Assembly (NCBI RefSeq): GCF_001457415.1
Contig: NZ_LN881719.1
Span: forward strand, 1 to 64,000
Length of the DNA: 64,000 nt
Reading direction: 5' to 3'
Source of the DNA: Gorillibacterium timonense
Lineage (GTDB): Bacteria > Bacillota > Bacilli > Paenibacillales > NBRC-103111
The notes beneath the pieces were generated by a model. That model made no database searches. It saw nothing but the letters and a program-made list of their open reading frames with translations, and was not told the DNA's origin. Made by a program: the position numbers and the translations under genes. Of this stretch, positions 1 to 9,976 are shown piece by piece; position 1 is the first letter of the stretch; the number at the start of each line of letters is the position of its first letter.

Positions 1-106
1 TTCCCAGTTAGTAAGACCCCTGGAAGACGACCAGGTTGATAGGTCCGAGGTGGAAGTGCGGCAACGCATGCAGCTGACGGATACTAATCGGTCGAGGGCT
101 TATCCA
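1..106 (+). rRNA. rrl: 23S ribosomal RNA, 3' end (partial)
   Basis: The first 106 bases match the conserved 3' tail of bacterial 23S rRNA, including the GGATACTAATCGGTCGAGG block just before the mature end. The gene is cut by the window start. The mature 3' end is placed near base 106 by comparison with remembered Bacillus 23S sequence, so it may be off by a few bases. It is the last part of an rRNA operon that continues into the 5S gene. Confidence 0.95.
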
Positions 107-363
107 AATAGACCCCACAAAGTGAAGGGAACGCTGACGAAGCGGATTCCTGGTACTTTGCGGGGGCCCCGATAACAAGGGGACACACAGGTAAGAATGT
201 TCCAAGCGAGTTGCTTCGCATCCGGTTTTCAGGGAATGACCTTCTCTGAGCGACCTCGAATTTCGGGGTCCCCGAAAAGTAATCGGAGTAAGCTTCAGAG
301 CTTCACTTCACTTTTTGGGAAAGCGTAAGCTTTCGATGTGGTTTTACTTCGTAAAACCTGTAG
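107..363 (+). other. 23S-5S internal transcribed spacer
   Basis: About 257 bases separate the 23S and 5S genes, with no tRNA. Two perfect hairpins sit directly before the 5S gene. One has arms 319-324 and 329-334 closing a GTAA tetraloop. The other has arms 340-347 and 351-358 with a 3-nt loop. Their place suggests a role in 5S precursor processing; that role is inference. Confidence 0.7.
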
Positions 364-480
364 TTTGGTGATAATGGCGGAGGGGAACCACGCGTTCCCA
401 TCTCGAACACGACCGTTAAGCCCTCCAGCGCCAATGGTACTTGGACCGCAGGGTCCTGGGAGAGTAGGACGTCGCCAAGC
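364..480 (+). rRNA. rrf: 5S ribosomal RNA
   Basis: About 117 bases start with TTTGGTGAT and end with GTCGCCAAGC, the paired ends of helix I in Firmicute 5S rRNA. Internally the conserved CCCATCTCGAACACG loop and the GGGAGAGTAGGACG segment are intact. It follows 23S in the same direction and is closed by a terminator ten bases later. Confidence 0.95.
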
Positions 481-490
481 ACAATCAAGT

Positions 491-516
491 CTGCACACAC
501 CGTGCAGGCTTTTTTG
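491..516 (+). terminator. rRNA operon terminator
   Basis: CTGCAC and GTGCAG form a six-pair stem around a five-base loop, followed by a T-rich run at 510-515. It lies directly behind the 5S gene and ends the rRNA operon. Confidence 0.85.
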
Positions 517-955
517 TTGTTTCAGGGTTCCGGCCAAGCTGGTAAATGCAGAGTGGGTATGGAAACGAAAAAGCTGAGGAGAACAAGAGTGACGGCATTC
601 TTCGCTAACGGATGGGATTCGGGGTGTGGTCATTTTGCAGGAAATGATGATTCGGCGATATATGCTCTCGCTTCTCGCTTTCGGTTCATGGGTCGTCTGC
701 CCGGGAATGCGATTTTAAAAGACGGGTTCTTTCAAAATCCGTAACGGGAACGACACAACAGGAGGGTTTCAACGAATGGCTGATAAGGGTACATAATTGA
801 ATGACGAATGGGGAGGAGTCTTGAGATCCATTGGAAGGCATACGGCCATATGATCCCCCTGACTTCATCGTATTCCCGAAGTTTGAATAGACACCACTGA
901 TGCAAAGCAAGTATACGGACGGTGAAATAGGCAGACAATAATTTCATGGAGACGC
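517..955. other. Intergenic region, no supported gene
   Basis: No convincing coding region lies between the 5S terminator and the ctsR promoter. Open frames here have no ribosome binding site or recognisable product. One oddity is a good Shine-Dalgarno (AGGAGGG, 760-766) nine bases before an ATG at 776. That ATG opens only a six-codon frame ending at 796, perhaps a relic or a leader peptide. Confidence 0.5.
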
Positions 956-983
956 TTGAAAACATGAAAAAGCATGCTATAAT
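956..983 (+). promoter_or_regulatory. Sigma-A promoter of the ctsR operon
   Basis: TTGAAA at 956-961 and TATAAT at 978-983 are separated by 16 bases. Eight bases downstream begins the CtsR operator, placing the repressor site over the expected transcription start. Confidence 0.8.
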
Positions 984-991
984 AATTTTAA

Positions 992-1008
992 GGTCAAAGA
1001 AAGTCAAA
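992..1008 (+). promoter_or_regulatory. CtsR operator
   Basis: GGTCAAA (992-998), three spacer bases and AGTCAAA (1002-1008) reproduce the tandem heptamer bound by CtsR in low-GC Gram-positives. The site overlaps the predicted transcription start of ctsR, so the operon is expected to be autorepressed and induced by heat or protein stress. Confidence 0.88.
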
Positions 1009-1105
1009 GTCAGATGATTCGCACCCAGGCTGCAATTTGGTCTGTTTGCCGTCTTCTCGATTCGGGTTTCATGGCCTTTCCTTATAAGAAGCGGAGGGTG
1101 AATGG

Positions 1106-1570
1106 ATGCGCAATGCTTCGGATATGATTGAACAGTATCTCAAGAATATTCTGATGCAAAGCCCAACCGGCGTCATCGAGATTCAACGCAATGAGTTGGC
1201 CGATCGATTCCAATGCGTCCCCTCGCAGATTAACTACGTGATCAGCACCCGCTTTACTCTGGAAAAGGGCTACATCGTGGAAAGCAAACGGGGTGGCGGT
1301 GGCTATATCCGGATTCAGAAGGTTCAGCTGTCCTCTCATGGAGTTATTCTGGATTACGTACTTGGAACTATCGGTGACCGAATTGATCAAACCAGTTCGG
1401 AAGGGTTGCTGTATCAACTCGAGGAGGGCGGATTCATAACCTGTCGGGAGGCCAGCCTCATCAAGGCGGCCATGTCGCGAGACGTTCTCTATCTCAAGCT
1501 TCCCCTTCGGGATGAAATCCGAGCCAGGCTGCTGAAGGCAATGTTATTGTCATTGCTCAGCCATCCATAA
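1106..1570 (+). CDS. ctsR: Transcriptional repressor of class III heat-shock genes CtsR
   Basis: CtsR represses clp and related protein-quality-control genes and is inactivated by heat and by the McsB system. The 154-residue product equals the family length. It has an N-terminal winged helix-turn-helix domain and a glycine-rich wing, KRGGGGYIRI at residues 61-70. Arg62 in that wing corresponds to the arginine phosphorylated by McsB in Geobacillus. The ATG at 1106 follows a GGAGGGTG ribosome binding site. It is first in ctsR-mcsA-mcsB-clpC, behind its own operator at 992-1008, so autoregulation is very likely. Confidence 0.97.
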   Translation: MRNASDMIEQYLKNILMQSPTGVIEIQRNELADRFQCVPSQINYVISTRFTLEKGYIVESKRGGGGYIRIQKVQLSSHGVILDYVLGTIGDRIDQTSSEGLLYQLEEGGFITCREASLIKAAMSRDVLYLKLPLRDEIRARLLKAMLLSLLSHP

Positions 1571-1584
1571 GGAGGGAGTACCAA

Positions 1585-2106
1585 ATGCTTTGTCAGGAAT
1601 GCGGAAAACGTCCGGCAACCCTGCATTTTACCAAGATTGTCGGCGGTGAAAAGACGGAATCGCACCTGTGCGAAACCTGTGCGAGGGAAAAGGGAGAGCA
1701 AATTCCCGGAACACCGGGCGGGTTTTCGATCCACAATCTGCTGTCGGGACTGCTCAATTATGATTCAGCTGCCATGCCGGGTACTGTAGCGGCGCCGCCG
1801 ATGAACAACCGGTGCGAGGAATGCGGACTTACTTATGCGCAGTTCAGCAAGCTGGGGCGATTCGGCTGCAGCTCGTGCTACCAAGCATTCGGCGATCGGC
1901 TTGACCCGCTGTTTAAGCGGGTGCACGGAAGCACCTCCCATAGCGGTAAGGTGCCCCTGCGCTCCGGCGGGGTTCTTCAGCAGAGGCGGGAACTCAATGC
2001 GCTCAAGCAGAGGCTGTCAGAGCTGATCCAGCAAGAGGAATTTGAGGAAGCGGCTTCGATCCGCGATCAGATCCGCGAGCTGGAAAAACGGATCTCCGAC
2101 GTATAA
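1585..2106 (+). CDS. mcsA: McsA, zinc-finger activator of the McsB arginine kinase
   Basis: McsA activates the protein arginine kinase McsB and links it to ClpC-dependent proteolysis. The 173-residue product has four CxxC pairs, at residues 3/6, 29/32, 77/80 and 95/98, enough for two zinc sites. A C-terminal UVR-type coiled segment follows at about 135-170, the element that contacts ClpC or McsB. The gene starts 14 bases after ctsR with AAGGAGGGAG ahead of the ATG. It is slightly shorter than the B. subtilis protein, mainly in the linker. Confidence 0.95.
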   Translation: MLCQECGKRPATLHFTKIVGGEKTESHLCETCAREKGEQIPGTPGGFSIHNLLSGLLNYDSAAMPGTVAAPPMNNRCEECGLTYAQFSKLGRFGCSSCYQAFGDRLDPLFKRVHGSTSHSGKVPLRSGGVLQQRRELNALKQRLSELIQQEEFEEAASIRDQIRELEKRISDV

Positions 2107-2118
2107 GGAGGGTGCAAC

Positions 2119-3177
2119 ATGGTAGTGGGACATTTTACCGATCATGCCTTGAGCGACTGGATGAAGCAGGAGGGGCCTGAATCCGATATTGTCCTGTCCA
2201 GTCGGATTCGACTGGCGCGCAATATGCGGGGTTATCCCTTCCCGATGCTGGCGACGAATCAGCAATCCCGCGATGTGCTCGATAAGGTTACCGAGGTGCT
2301 GGAGAACGAGGAGCTGCGGGAGCTGGGAGATTTTACGATCATTCCGCTTTCCGACATCAGCGAGCTGGAGAAGAAGGTGCTGGTTGAAAAGCACCTGATC
2401 AGTCCGAGCCTAGCGAACGAATCGCGAGGCGGAGCGGTCATTCTCAGCCAGAATGAATCGATCAGCATCATGGTGAACGAAGAAGACCATCTTCGCATCC
2501 AATGCTTGACTCCCGGGTTTCAAATCCGCGAGGCCTGGGATATGGCCAACCGGATTGATGATATTATAGAAAGTCAATTGAATTATGCCTTCGATGAACG
2601 GCGGGGGTACCTGACCAGCTGTCCCACGAATGTGGGAACCGGTCTTCGCGCTTCGGTGATGATCCATCTCCCGGCGCTTGTGATGACCCAGCAGATCAAT
2701 CGCATCCTGTCCGCCGTCACTCAAGTGGGGCTGGTCGTTCGGGGAATGTACGGGGAAGGAAGCGACTCTTCCGGCAACCTGTTTCAGATCTCCAACCAGA
2801 TTACCCTCGGGCAATCCGAGGAAGAGATTTTGAACAATCTCTATGGCGTGGTTCAACAGATCATTGAGCATGAACGCGCCGCTCGCGAAAGGCTTCAAGA
2901 GGATACGCCGCATCGTTTGGCAGACCGGATTAACCGATCGTTTGGCATCCTTTCCCATGCGGTGATCCTCGACTCCAAGGAAGCCATGCAGCGGCTGTCG
3001 GATGTTCGCCTTGGCATCGATCTGGGCCTTCTCGGCGGTATTGAGCCGAAGACGCTGAATGAGCTTTTGGTTATGACACAACCGGGATTTTTGCAGAAGC
3101 ACTCGGGAGAACTGCTCACCGCTGAGAACCGGGACATCCGCCGAGCGGAGCTCATCCGCGAACGGGTTCAGGAGTAA
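2119..3177 (+). CDS. mcsB: Protein arginine kinase McsB
   Basis: McsB phosphorylates arginine residues on CtsR and damaged proteins, tagging them for ClpC-ClpP. The 352-residue product is a phosphagen-kinase-like enzyme. SSRIRLARN (27-35) and NEEDHLR (120-126) form the nucleotide and guanidino site, and CPTNVGTGLR (168-177) carries the catalytic-loop cysteine. The RDxxRA motif near residue 338 is the phosphoarginine-binding allosteric site of the C-terminal domain. The ATG at 2119 follows AAGGAGGGTG. It is co-transcribed with mcsA and clpC. Confidence 0.96.
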   Translation: MVVGHFTDHALSDWMKQEGPESDIVLSSRIRLARNMRGYPFPMLATNQQSRDVLDKVTEVLENEELRELGDFTIIPLSDISELEKKVLVEKHLISPSLANESRGGAVILSQNESISIMVNEEDHLRIQCLTPGFQIREAWDMANRIDDIIESQLNYAFDERRGYLTSCPTNVGTGLRASVMIHLPALVMTQQINRILSAVTQVGLVVRGMYGEGSDSSGNLFQISNQITLGQSEEEILNNLYGVVQQIIEHERAARERLQEDTPHRLADRINRSFGILSHAVILDSKEAMQRLSDVRLGIDLGLLGGIEPKTLNELLVMTQPGFLQKHSGELLTAENRDIRRAELIRERVQE

Positions 3178-3225
3178 CGGTCGGGACGGTAGTCGACCCG
3201 AATTTAATAACGGAGGTGCTAGTGA

Positions 3226-5652
3226 ATGATGTTTGGGAGATTTACGGAACGGGCACAAAAGGTGCTTGCGTTGGCTCAGGAAGAGGCGGTTCGCCTCGGT
3301 CATAACAATATCGGAACCGAACATATCCTGCTCGGTCTGATTCGGGAAGGAGAGGGGATCGCCGCCAAGGCGCTCATGGCCCTCGGTCTCGGTCTCGAGA
3401 AAATTCAAGACGAAGTGGAATCCCTAATCGGACGCGGACAAGAACAGCCGACGAATATTGCATATACCCCGCGCGCCAAGAAAGTGATCGAGCTTTCCAT
3501 GGATGAAGCGCGGAAGCTTGGCCATACCTACGTAGGCACGGAGCATATTCTTCTCGGTTTAATCCGCGAGGGAGAGGGCGTAGCCGCACGGGTACTAAAC
3601 AACCTGGGCATCTCGCTCAACAAGGCTCGCCAGCAGGTTCTTCAACTGCTCGGGAGCAGCGACTCGGTTTCATCCAACCACGGGACGCAAGCGAATGTCA
3701 ACACGCCAACACTGGATGGACTGGCGCGTGACTTGACGGCCTTCGCCAAGGAGGGCAACATCGATCCGGTGATCGGTCGGAGCAAGGAGATCGAGCGCGT
3801 CATCCAGGTGCTGAGCCGTCGGACGAAGAATAACCCGGTTCTCATCGGGGAACCTGGCGTCGGGAAGACGGCGATTGCGGAAGGGCTCGCCCAGCGCATC
3901 GTCAACAACGAAATACCGGAGACGCTCCGGGAGAAACGCGTCATGACGCTGGATATGGGCTCGGTTGTCGCAGGCACCAAGTACCGCGGCGAATTCGAAG
4001 ACCGCTTGAAGAAGATCATGGATGAGATCCGTCAAGCAGGCAATATCATCCTCTTTATCGACGAGCTTCACACCTTGATCGGTGCAGGCGGAGCAGAGGG
4101 CGCTATCGACGCGTCCAACATCCTGAAGCCGGCGCTTGCCCGGGGCGAGCTTCAGTGCATCGGGGCGACGACGCTGGACGAATATCGCAAATACATCGAG
4201 AAGGACGCAGCTCTGGAGCGCCGCTTCCAGCCGATCCAGGTCGACGAGCCGACGCCGGAGGAAGCCATTCAGATCCTTCACGGGCTGCGCGACCGCTATG
4301 AGGCTCATCACCGCGTGAAGATCACCGACGAAGCGATCGTGCAAGCGGTGAAGCTGTCCGACCGCTACATCACCGATCGTTTCCTGCCGGACAAAGCCAT
4401 TGACCTCATCGATGAAGCCGGCTCGAAGGTACGGCTGCGCTCCTATACGACGCCTCCGCAGCTCAAGGAGCTGGAAAGCAAGCTGGAGGACATCCGTAAG
4501 GAGAAAGACGCTGCAGTGCAGAGCCAGGAGTTTGAGAAAGCCGCTGCTCTGCGCGATACGGAGCAGAAGCTGAAGGAAGAGCTCGAAGATACCCGCAATG
4601 AGTGGAAGGAAACGCAAGGAAGAACCGATTCAGAGGTAACCCCTGAGGATATCGCGGACGTCGTGGCGAGCTGGACCGGCATCCCGGTACGGAAGCTGGC
4701 CGAAGAGGAAACCGAACGGCTGCTCAAGATGGAATCGATCCTTCACGAGCGCGTCATTGGGCAGGATGAAGCGGTGCGTTCCGTAAGCCGCGCGATTCGT
4801 CGGGCACGGGCAGGACTGAAGGATGTGAAGCGTCCGATCGGATCGTTCATCTTCCTTGGACCGACCGGCGTCGGGAAAACTGAGCTCGCACGCGCACTGG
4901 CCGAAGCGATGTTCGGAGACGAAAATGCCGTCATCCGGATCGATATGTCCGAGTACATGGAGAAGCACTCGACCTCCCGTCTCGTCGGAGCGCCTCCGGG
5001 ATATGTCGGCTACGAAGAAGGCGGCCAACTTACGGAGAAAGTACGCCGCAAGCCTTACTCCGTCGTGCTGCTCGATGAAGTGGAGAAGGCGCACCCGGAA
5101 GTGTTCAACATCCTGCTGCAAGTGCTGGAAGACGGCCGACTGACCGACTCGAAGGGACGCACGGTCGATTTCCGCAACACGCTGATCATCATGACCTCCA
5201 ACGTCGGGGCCGATACGATCAAGAAGAATTCCACGCTCGGATTTACGGCCGCTGACGATTCAAGCCGCGAATATAACAACATGAAGGACAAAGTCATGGC
5301 TGAGCTGAAGAAGAGCTTCCGTCCGGAGTTTCTCAACCGGATCGACGAGATCATCGTCTTCCACAACCTGGATGAAGCCCATATTCAGGAGATCGTCTCG
5401 CTGATGGCCGAAGATCTTCGCAAGCGCCTGAAGGAGCATGACGTAGACTTCGTCCTGACCGAAGAAGCCAAGAAATTCCTCGCGAAGGAAGGCTATGATC
5501 CTGCATTTGGAGCAAGGCCGCTCCGTCGGGCCATTCAGAAGCACATCGAGGATCGCCTGTCCGAGGAACTCCTCAAGGGCAACATCGCCAAAGGTGATTC
5601 TCTCACCATTGACGTGAAAGAAGGCGCGCTCGAAGTCGTTCGCAACGGGTAA
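3226..5652 (+). CDS. clpC: ATP-dependent unfoldase ClpC
   Basis: ClpC is the AAA+ unfoldase that feeds arginine-phosphorylated and MecA-delivered substrates to ClpP. The 808 residues include two N-terminal Clp repeats (about 1-145). The first ATPase module has Walker A GEPGVGKT at 208-215. A UVR-containing middle domain lies near 425-465, and the second module has Walker A GPTGVGKT at 545-552. The length fits the family (about 810). The ATG-ATG start follows CGGAGGTG. A hairpin terminator follows at 5681, so radA is not simply the next gene of the operon as it is in B. subtilis. Confidence 0.97.
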   Translation: MMFGRFTERAQKVLALAQEEAVRLGHNNIGTEHILLGLIREGEGIAAKALMALGLGLEKIQDEVESLIGRGQEQPTNIAYTPRAKKVIELSMDEARKLGHTYVGTEHILLGLIREGEGVAARVLNNLGISLNKARQQVLQLLGSSDSVSSNHGTQANVNTPTLDGLARDLTAFAKEGNIDPVIGRSKEIERVIQVLSRRTKNNPVLIGEPGVGKTAIAEGLAQRIVNNEIPETLREKRVMTLDMGSVVAGTKYRGEFEDRLKKIMDEIRQAGNIILFIDELHTLIGAGGAEGAIDASNILKPALARGELQCIGATTLDEYRKYIEKDAALERRFQPIQVDEPTPEEAIQILHGLRDRYEAHHRVKITDEAIVQAVKLSDRYITDRFLPDKAIDLIDEAGSKVRLRSYTTPPQLKELESKLEDIRKEKDAAVQSQEFEKAAALRDTEQKLKEELEDTRNEWKETQGRTDSEVTPEDIADVVASWTGIPVRKLAEEETERLLKMESILHERVIGQDEAVRSVSRAIRRARAGLKDVKRPIGSFIFLGPTGVGKTELARALAEAMFGDENAVIRIDMSEYMEKHSTSRLVGAPPGYVGYEEGGQLTEKVRRKPYSVVLLDEVEKAHPEVFNILLQVLEDGRLTDSKGRTVDFRNTLIIMTSNVGADTIKKNSTLGFTAADDSSREYNNMKDKVMAELKKSFRPEFLNRIDEIIVFHNLDEAHIQEIVSLMAEDLRKRLKEHDVDFVLTEEAKKFLAKEGYDPAFGARPLRRAIQKHIEDRLSEELLKGNIAKGDSLTIDVKEGALEVVRNG

Positions 5653-5680
5653 GCAGCCCAATACTAGCACAAACGCCAAG

Positions 5681-5746
5681 CACCCGATTCACCGTAACGT
5701 TCCTCTCTCTATGGGAGGGATCGACGGAGAATCGGGTGTTTTTTGC
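5681..5746 (+). terminator. Terminator behind clpC
   Basis: CACCCGATTC at 5681-5690 pairs with GAATCGGGTG at 5729-5738, followed by a T-run to 5744. An inner hairpin (CCTCTC/GGGAGG) fills the loop. It ends the ctsR-clpC transcript before the LRR gene. Confidence 0.85.
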
Positions 5747-5895
5747 GCTGCAAATGCCAGGCGTAACGATTTCGCATGGTTCAGAAGAGGCTAGATCTCT
5801 GGTCGACAGAGACTGGAAATAATAAGTATAGTTGTATACTAGGCGGCGTTCGATTGCTATAATTATACAATCATCGCCATTGAGAGGAGCTCTTT

Positions 5896-8400
5896 ATGCG
5901 TCGCCGTTGCCATCGTCTCTTTCCTGTATTTCTTGCTCTACTTCTAATCGCAGGACTTGTCCCCATCCTGCCCAGTCCGCAAGCGCGGGCAGAGAGCCTT
6001 GCCTATATAGAAGATCCTTTCGTGGAAGAAGCCATTCGCGCGAAGCTTGAATACGATCCTAATCAACCGCTCACTAAAGAGGCGGTGTACAGTCTTCACT
6101 CGTTGGAGATTCATTCGAGTAAGGTCCATTCTCTTCGAGGATTGGAGGATGCAGGGCAGTTGGTCATGCTTACTCTGACGGACAGCAAAGTGACCGATTT
6201 CACGCCTGTGCTGGGACTCCAAGGCTTGCGAGTCTTGGATCTGAGCCGCAATGAAATCGTGAGTCTGGCTCCATTCGCATCCCTAAGGGATCTGGCCGAG
6301 CTGAATGTAAGCCACAATCAGATCAAGGACTTGTCTCCGCTCTCCAAGCTGACCAAGCTGGAGAAGCTGAATGTGTCCGGCAATCAGATTACCAGCCTCG
6401 ACCCTCTCAGTGGGCTTGCGGAATTGAACGTATTGGATTGCTCCGATAATCAGGTGAGCAGCTTGAAGCCCTTGCTAAAGCTGACGAACCTGACGAAGCT
6501 CTCCGTTTCGAAGAACCTTCTCGATCTTACGGATACGGAGATAGTCGAGCAGATCAATACGCTAAAGCGTACGAAAGTAACGCAGTTCGTGGATGCCTAC
6601 ACGGAGCAAAAGGCGGTCCCGAAAAGCAAGCTGCTGCTGGATTGGACCGAGGTAACCGGGCTTGAGGCCTCATATTCTTGGAACTATGCTTACGGTAACG
6701 GACGCTATGTAACCGCGGCTTCGGAAGGCAATACGATGGTTTCGACAGACGGCCTCAATTGGACAAGGTACTACTCTGGCGATTCCCAGCCCTTCATGTC
6801 CATTGTTTGGGGCAAGAATGAATTTTTGGGCTTCAAGCCGGAAGGGTGGGGGAACACCGTTTGGAGCTCCAAGGACGGGATCACCTGGACCAAGCATAAG
6901 GAGAAGTTCGGAACCGGCAGCTGCCGGCTTGCCGCCTGGAACGGAAAGCGTTATGTCGCCGTAGACGGGGGGATCTATACATCCGAGGACGGGCAAAAAT
7001 GGACCAAGCGCTCGTTGAATCTCGACACCCAAATCCAGGGACTTGCCTATGGCAATGGGGTATTTGTAGGTCAGGGAGAAGAGTGGGGTCAAGTGGTCGT
7101 CTCTTCAGACGGCATCACCTGGAAAACAGTGAAGACCAAGCAGCCCAACTATCATGACATGTACGATATTGCTTTTGGCGGAGGACTCTTTGTTGCCGTT
7201 GGCGGCAGCACGATCATGACCTCCAAGGATGGCACGACGTGGACGTACATCTCCGCCGCTTCATCTAAGACCACGCTCAGCCAAGTGATGTGGGCCAAAG
7301 ATCGCTTTTACATATACGGTTCGGAGTACACGCCTTCTCGCAAACCGGCTCATCTGACCTCCAAGGACGGGAAAAAGTGGACCAGCGCCGGCTTTACGAA
7401 TTCGCCAAATCAAGAGCCCCAGTTTACGCTGTATAACGGAAAACAGTATGTGACCGCGACCACGGCAGGATTTCAGACCTCCGCCAACGGAGTGAAGTGG
7501 ACCCAAGCCTTCACCTATCCGCTGTTCGATACTGGGATTCTTCAAGACTCAGCGGTGGGCAACGGAAACCTGGTCATGGTCGGCGGACATTATGACTCCT
7601 TTAGGCAGGTTGAACAGAGCTATCAGAGTGCTGTACGGATGGGGACGGACGGGAAGTGGAAAGGATCCTCGATCAAAGGGACCCTTCCGCTAACAAGTGT
7701 CGTCTGGACCGGCAAGGACTTTTTTGCAGTAGGGTATTCCGGTAAAATGATGACCTCGACCGACGGTCTTGCCTGGAAGGCGATCGCTTCTCCGACCAAG
7801 GAAACCTTGAGCAGCGTCGCCTATGCGAACGGGAATTATTATGTCAGCGGGACAAAAGGAACGATTCTGACCTCCACCGACCGGGTGAAGTGGAAGAAAG
7901 CGAATACAGGCGTCAGTGTAACGCTGAACTCGATTGCGGCTAATGACAAGATGGTGGTCGCAGTGGGGAAGGAAGGGACGCTGATTGTTTCTAAGGACGG
8001 GGTGAATTGGACCAAGCCGGCCAAACTGTTCAAGGGCGATCTCTACGATGTGGTTTGGGGGAACGGCAAATTCGTCGCGACCGGCCAAAGCCATGTGGAA
8101 AATCGAGAGGATTCGACCGTCTTGGTCTCTTCCGACGGAACGACCTGGAAGAAGATTTCGTTCAAGGATGAAACGCCAGAAGGGTCGGTCAGCACGCCGG
8201 GCTTATACGGAGTTTCCGCTGTGGGCGGATTGTTTGTCGCGGTAGGAAGCGGCGGAGCCGTCTTCGTCTCGGAGGATGCGGAGAAGTGGAAGAAGCAGCC
8301 CGCGATGACAGCCGGAACGTGGCTCGTGGCAGCCGAATTTAAAGGCAGTGTCTATCTGGTAGGGAACTCTAACAAGACCTTGGTGGCCAAGCTGCCTTGA
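5896..8400 (+). CDS. Secreted leucine-rich-repeat and beta-propeller protein
   Basis: This 834-residue protein begins with a signal peptide: an Arg-rich start, a Leu/Ala core and a likely cleavage after ARA at 30-32. Residues of about 60-215 form some six short leucine-rich repeats of the LxxLxxLxxLxLxxNxI type, resembling internalin-like domains. From about 235 to the end there are roughly thirteen copies of an SxDGxxWT-like motif, each with a GNGxFVAVG-type strand, which suggests one or two beta-propellers. I see no LPxTG anchor, transmembrane segment or catalytic motif. A GAGGAGC ribosome binding site precedes ATG 5896. A -10-like TATAAT lies at 5858-5863. It probably acts outside the cell in binding; the ligand is unknown. 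It sits between clpC and radA, which are neighbours in B. subtilis. Confidence 0.85.
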   Translation: MRRRCHRLFPVFLALLLIAGLVPILPSPQARAESLAYIEDPFVEEAIRAKLEYDPNQPLTKEAVYSLHSLEIHSSKVHSLRGLEDAGQLVMLTLTDSKVTDFTPVLGLQGLRVLDLSRNEIVSLAPFASLRDLAELNVSHNQIKDLSPLSKLTKLEKLNVSGNQITSLDPLSGLAELNVLDCSDNQVSSLKPLLKLTNLTKLSVSKNLLDLTDTEIVEQINTLKRTKVTQFVDAYTEQKAVPKSKLLLDWTEVTGLEASYSWNYAYGNGRYVTAASEGNTMVSTDGLNWTRYYSGDSQPFMSIVWGKNEFLGFKPEGWGNTVWSSKDGITWTKHKEKFGTGSCRLAAWNGKRYVAVDGGIYTSEDGQKWTKRSLNLDTQIQGLAYGNGVFVGQGEEWGQVVVSSDGITWKTVKTKQPNYHDMYDIAFGGGLFVAVGGSTIMTSKDGTTWTYISAASSKTTLSQVMWAKDRFYIYGSEYTPSRKPAHLTSKDGKKWTSAGFTNSPNQEPQFTLYNGKQYVTATTAGFQTSANGVKWTQAFTYPLFDTGILQDSAVGNGNLVMVGGHYDSFRQVEQSYQSAVRMGTDGKWKGSSIKGTLPLTSVVWTGKDFFAVGYSGKMMTSTDGLAWKAIASPTKETLSSVAYANGNYYVSGTKGTILTSTDRVKWKKANTGVSVTLNSIAANDKMVVAVGKEGTLIVSKDGVNWTKPAKLFKGDLYDVVWGNGKFVATGQSHVENREDSTVLVSSDGTTWKKISFKDETPEGSVSTPGLYGVSAVGGLFVAVGSGGAVFVSEDAEKWKKQPAMTAGTWLVAAEFKGSVYLVGNSNKTLVAKLP

Positions 8401-8488
8401 GAATGGATTGTATCATCGGTAAGTTTCATTAAGTCGACAAAAATGGTACACTTCGGAGAGTGCGTATTTTTTAGAGTTGGAGATCGAT

Positions 8489-9859
8489 ATGGCGAAAGCG
8501 AAAACGAAATTTGTCTGTCAGGACTGCGGATACGAATCGCCTAAATGGCTTGGGAAATGTCCGGGCTGCGAGGCCTGGAATACGCTTGTGGAAGAAGTGG
8601 AGACGAAGGTGATGACCCAGGGGGTCCTCCCGGTAAGCGGGCTCTCTCAGGAGAAAGCGGTCTCGATCACGGAGATCGCCGGAGCGCTTGACCCGCGGAT
8701 CCGAACGGAGAACCGGGAGCTCGATCGCGTCCTGGGCGGAGGAATCGTACCGGGCTCATTGATTCTGGTCGGCGGCGATCCGGGTATCGGTAAATCGACT
8801 CTCCTTCTGCAGACGTCTCACTCCTTGACTCTCGCAGGCCGTAAGGCCCTTTATATATCAGGAGAAGAATCGGCGCGGCAGACGAAGCTGCGGGCCGATC
8901 GCCTCGGGGCGTTGTCTCCCCTGCTCTATGTGCTCTGCGAAACCAATCTGGAGCGGATCGACGAGGCCATCGAGAAGGTGGCTCCGGATTTCGTTGTGAT
9001 CGACTCCATTCAGACGGTGTACCATCCGGCTGTCACGTCCGCTCCAGGAAGCGTTTCCCAGGTGCGGGAATGCACCTCGCACTTCATGCGGCTCGCCAAA
9101 ACGAAGGGAATCGCCATCGTTCTGGTCGGACACGTGACGAAGGAAGGAGCGATCGCCGGTCCGCGACTTCTGGAGCATATGGTGGACTGTGTGCTGTACT
9201 TTGAAGGCGAGCGCCACCATACGTATCGCCTGCTCCGCGCGGTCAAGAACCGGTTCGGTTCGACCAATGAGATCGGGATTTTTGAAATGCGGGAGGCGGG
9301 TCTCGCCGAAATTGCCAACCCGTCCGAGCTGTTCCTGTCGGAGCGTCCTCGGGGAGTATCCGGTTCGACGGTCGTTGCCAGCATGGAGGGGACGCGGCCG
9401 ATGCTCGTCGAGCTGCAGGCCTTGGTCTCTCCCACGACCTTTCCCTCACCCCGAAGGATGTCAACAGGCTTTGATTACAACCGCATGTCGCTTATCATGG
9501 CTGTGTTGGAGAAGCGCAATGGCTTGTTCCTGCAGAGCCAGGACGCCTATCTGAATGTGGCGGGCGGAGTCCGTCTGGATGAACCGGCCGTGGATCTGGG
9601 GGTTGCGGTAAGCATTGCTTCCAGCTTTAAGGATCGCCCCACGCGTCCGGACGACGTCGTATTTGGGGAGATCGGCCTCACCGGCGAGGTCCGGGGCGTC
9701 TCCCGGATCGAGCAGCGGGTTCGGGAAGCGGAGAAGCTCGGCTTTAAACGGATCATTCTTCCGGCGATCAGCTTGAAAGGATGGATACCGCCCGAAGGTA
9801 TCGCAGTAAAGGGAGTCAACACGGTAGCGGAAGCTCTGGCAGCCGCTCTTGACGAGTAA
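8489..9859 (+). CDS. radA: DNA repair protein RadA
   Basis: RadA (Sms) is a RecA-like ATPase that helps branch migration in recombination. The product has an N-terminal zinc finger (Cys 10, 13, 24 and 27), Walker [10 protein letters not shown] at 95-103, the RadA-specific KNRFG motif near 253 and a C-terminal Lon-protease-like domain. At 456 residues it is close to the usual 458. The ATG at 8489 is preferred over an in-frame TTG at 8477, because GGAG at 8479-8482 is well spaced for the ATG and overlaps the TTG. disA follows as in B. subtilis. Confidence 0.95.
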   Translation: MAKAKTKFVCQDCGYESPKWLGKCPGCEAWNTLVEEVETKVMTQGVLPVSGLSQEKAVSITEIAGALDPRIRTENRELDRVLGGGIVPGSLILVGGDPGIGKSTLLLQTSHSLTLAGRKALYISGEESARQTKLRADRLGALSPLLYVLCETNLERIDEAIEKVAPDFVVIDSIQTVYHPAVTSAPGSVSQVRECTSHFMRLAKTKGIAIVLVGHVTKEGAIAGPRLLEHMVDCVLYFEGERHHTYRLLRAVKNRFGSTNEIGIFEMREAGLAEIANPSELFLSERPRGVSGSTVVASMEGTRPMLVELQALVSPTTFPSPRRMSTGFDYNRMSLIMAVLEKRNGLFLQSQDAYLNVAGGVRLDEPAVDLGVAVSIASSFKDRPTRPDDVVFGEIGLTGEVRGVSRIEQRVREAEKLGFKRIILPAISLKGWIPPEGIAVKGVNTVAEALAAALDE

Positions 9860-9976
9860 TCATCGAATTGGATTCATATGCCGATAGGATCGTTAGGACT
9901 AGAGAAATACCCAGGGGAGGGAGGCCGGCAGCAGCGCCGATTCAACCGAGCTAGGGCTAGAGAGAAGAGGGGGTAC

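Noticed and set aside
295-744. Several open frames over the 5S gene and its terminator
   Set aside because: They overlap 5S rRNA and show no coding signals.
9878-9976. Upstream extension of the disA frame
   Set aside because: No binding site and unlike DisA N-termini; the ATG pair at 9977 has a GAAGAGGGGG site.
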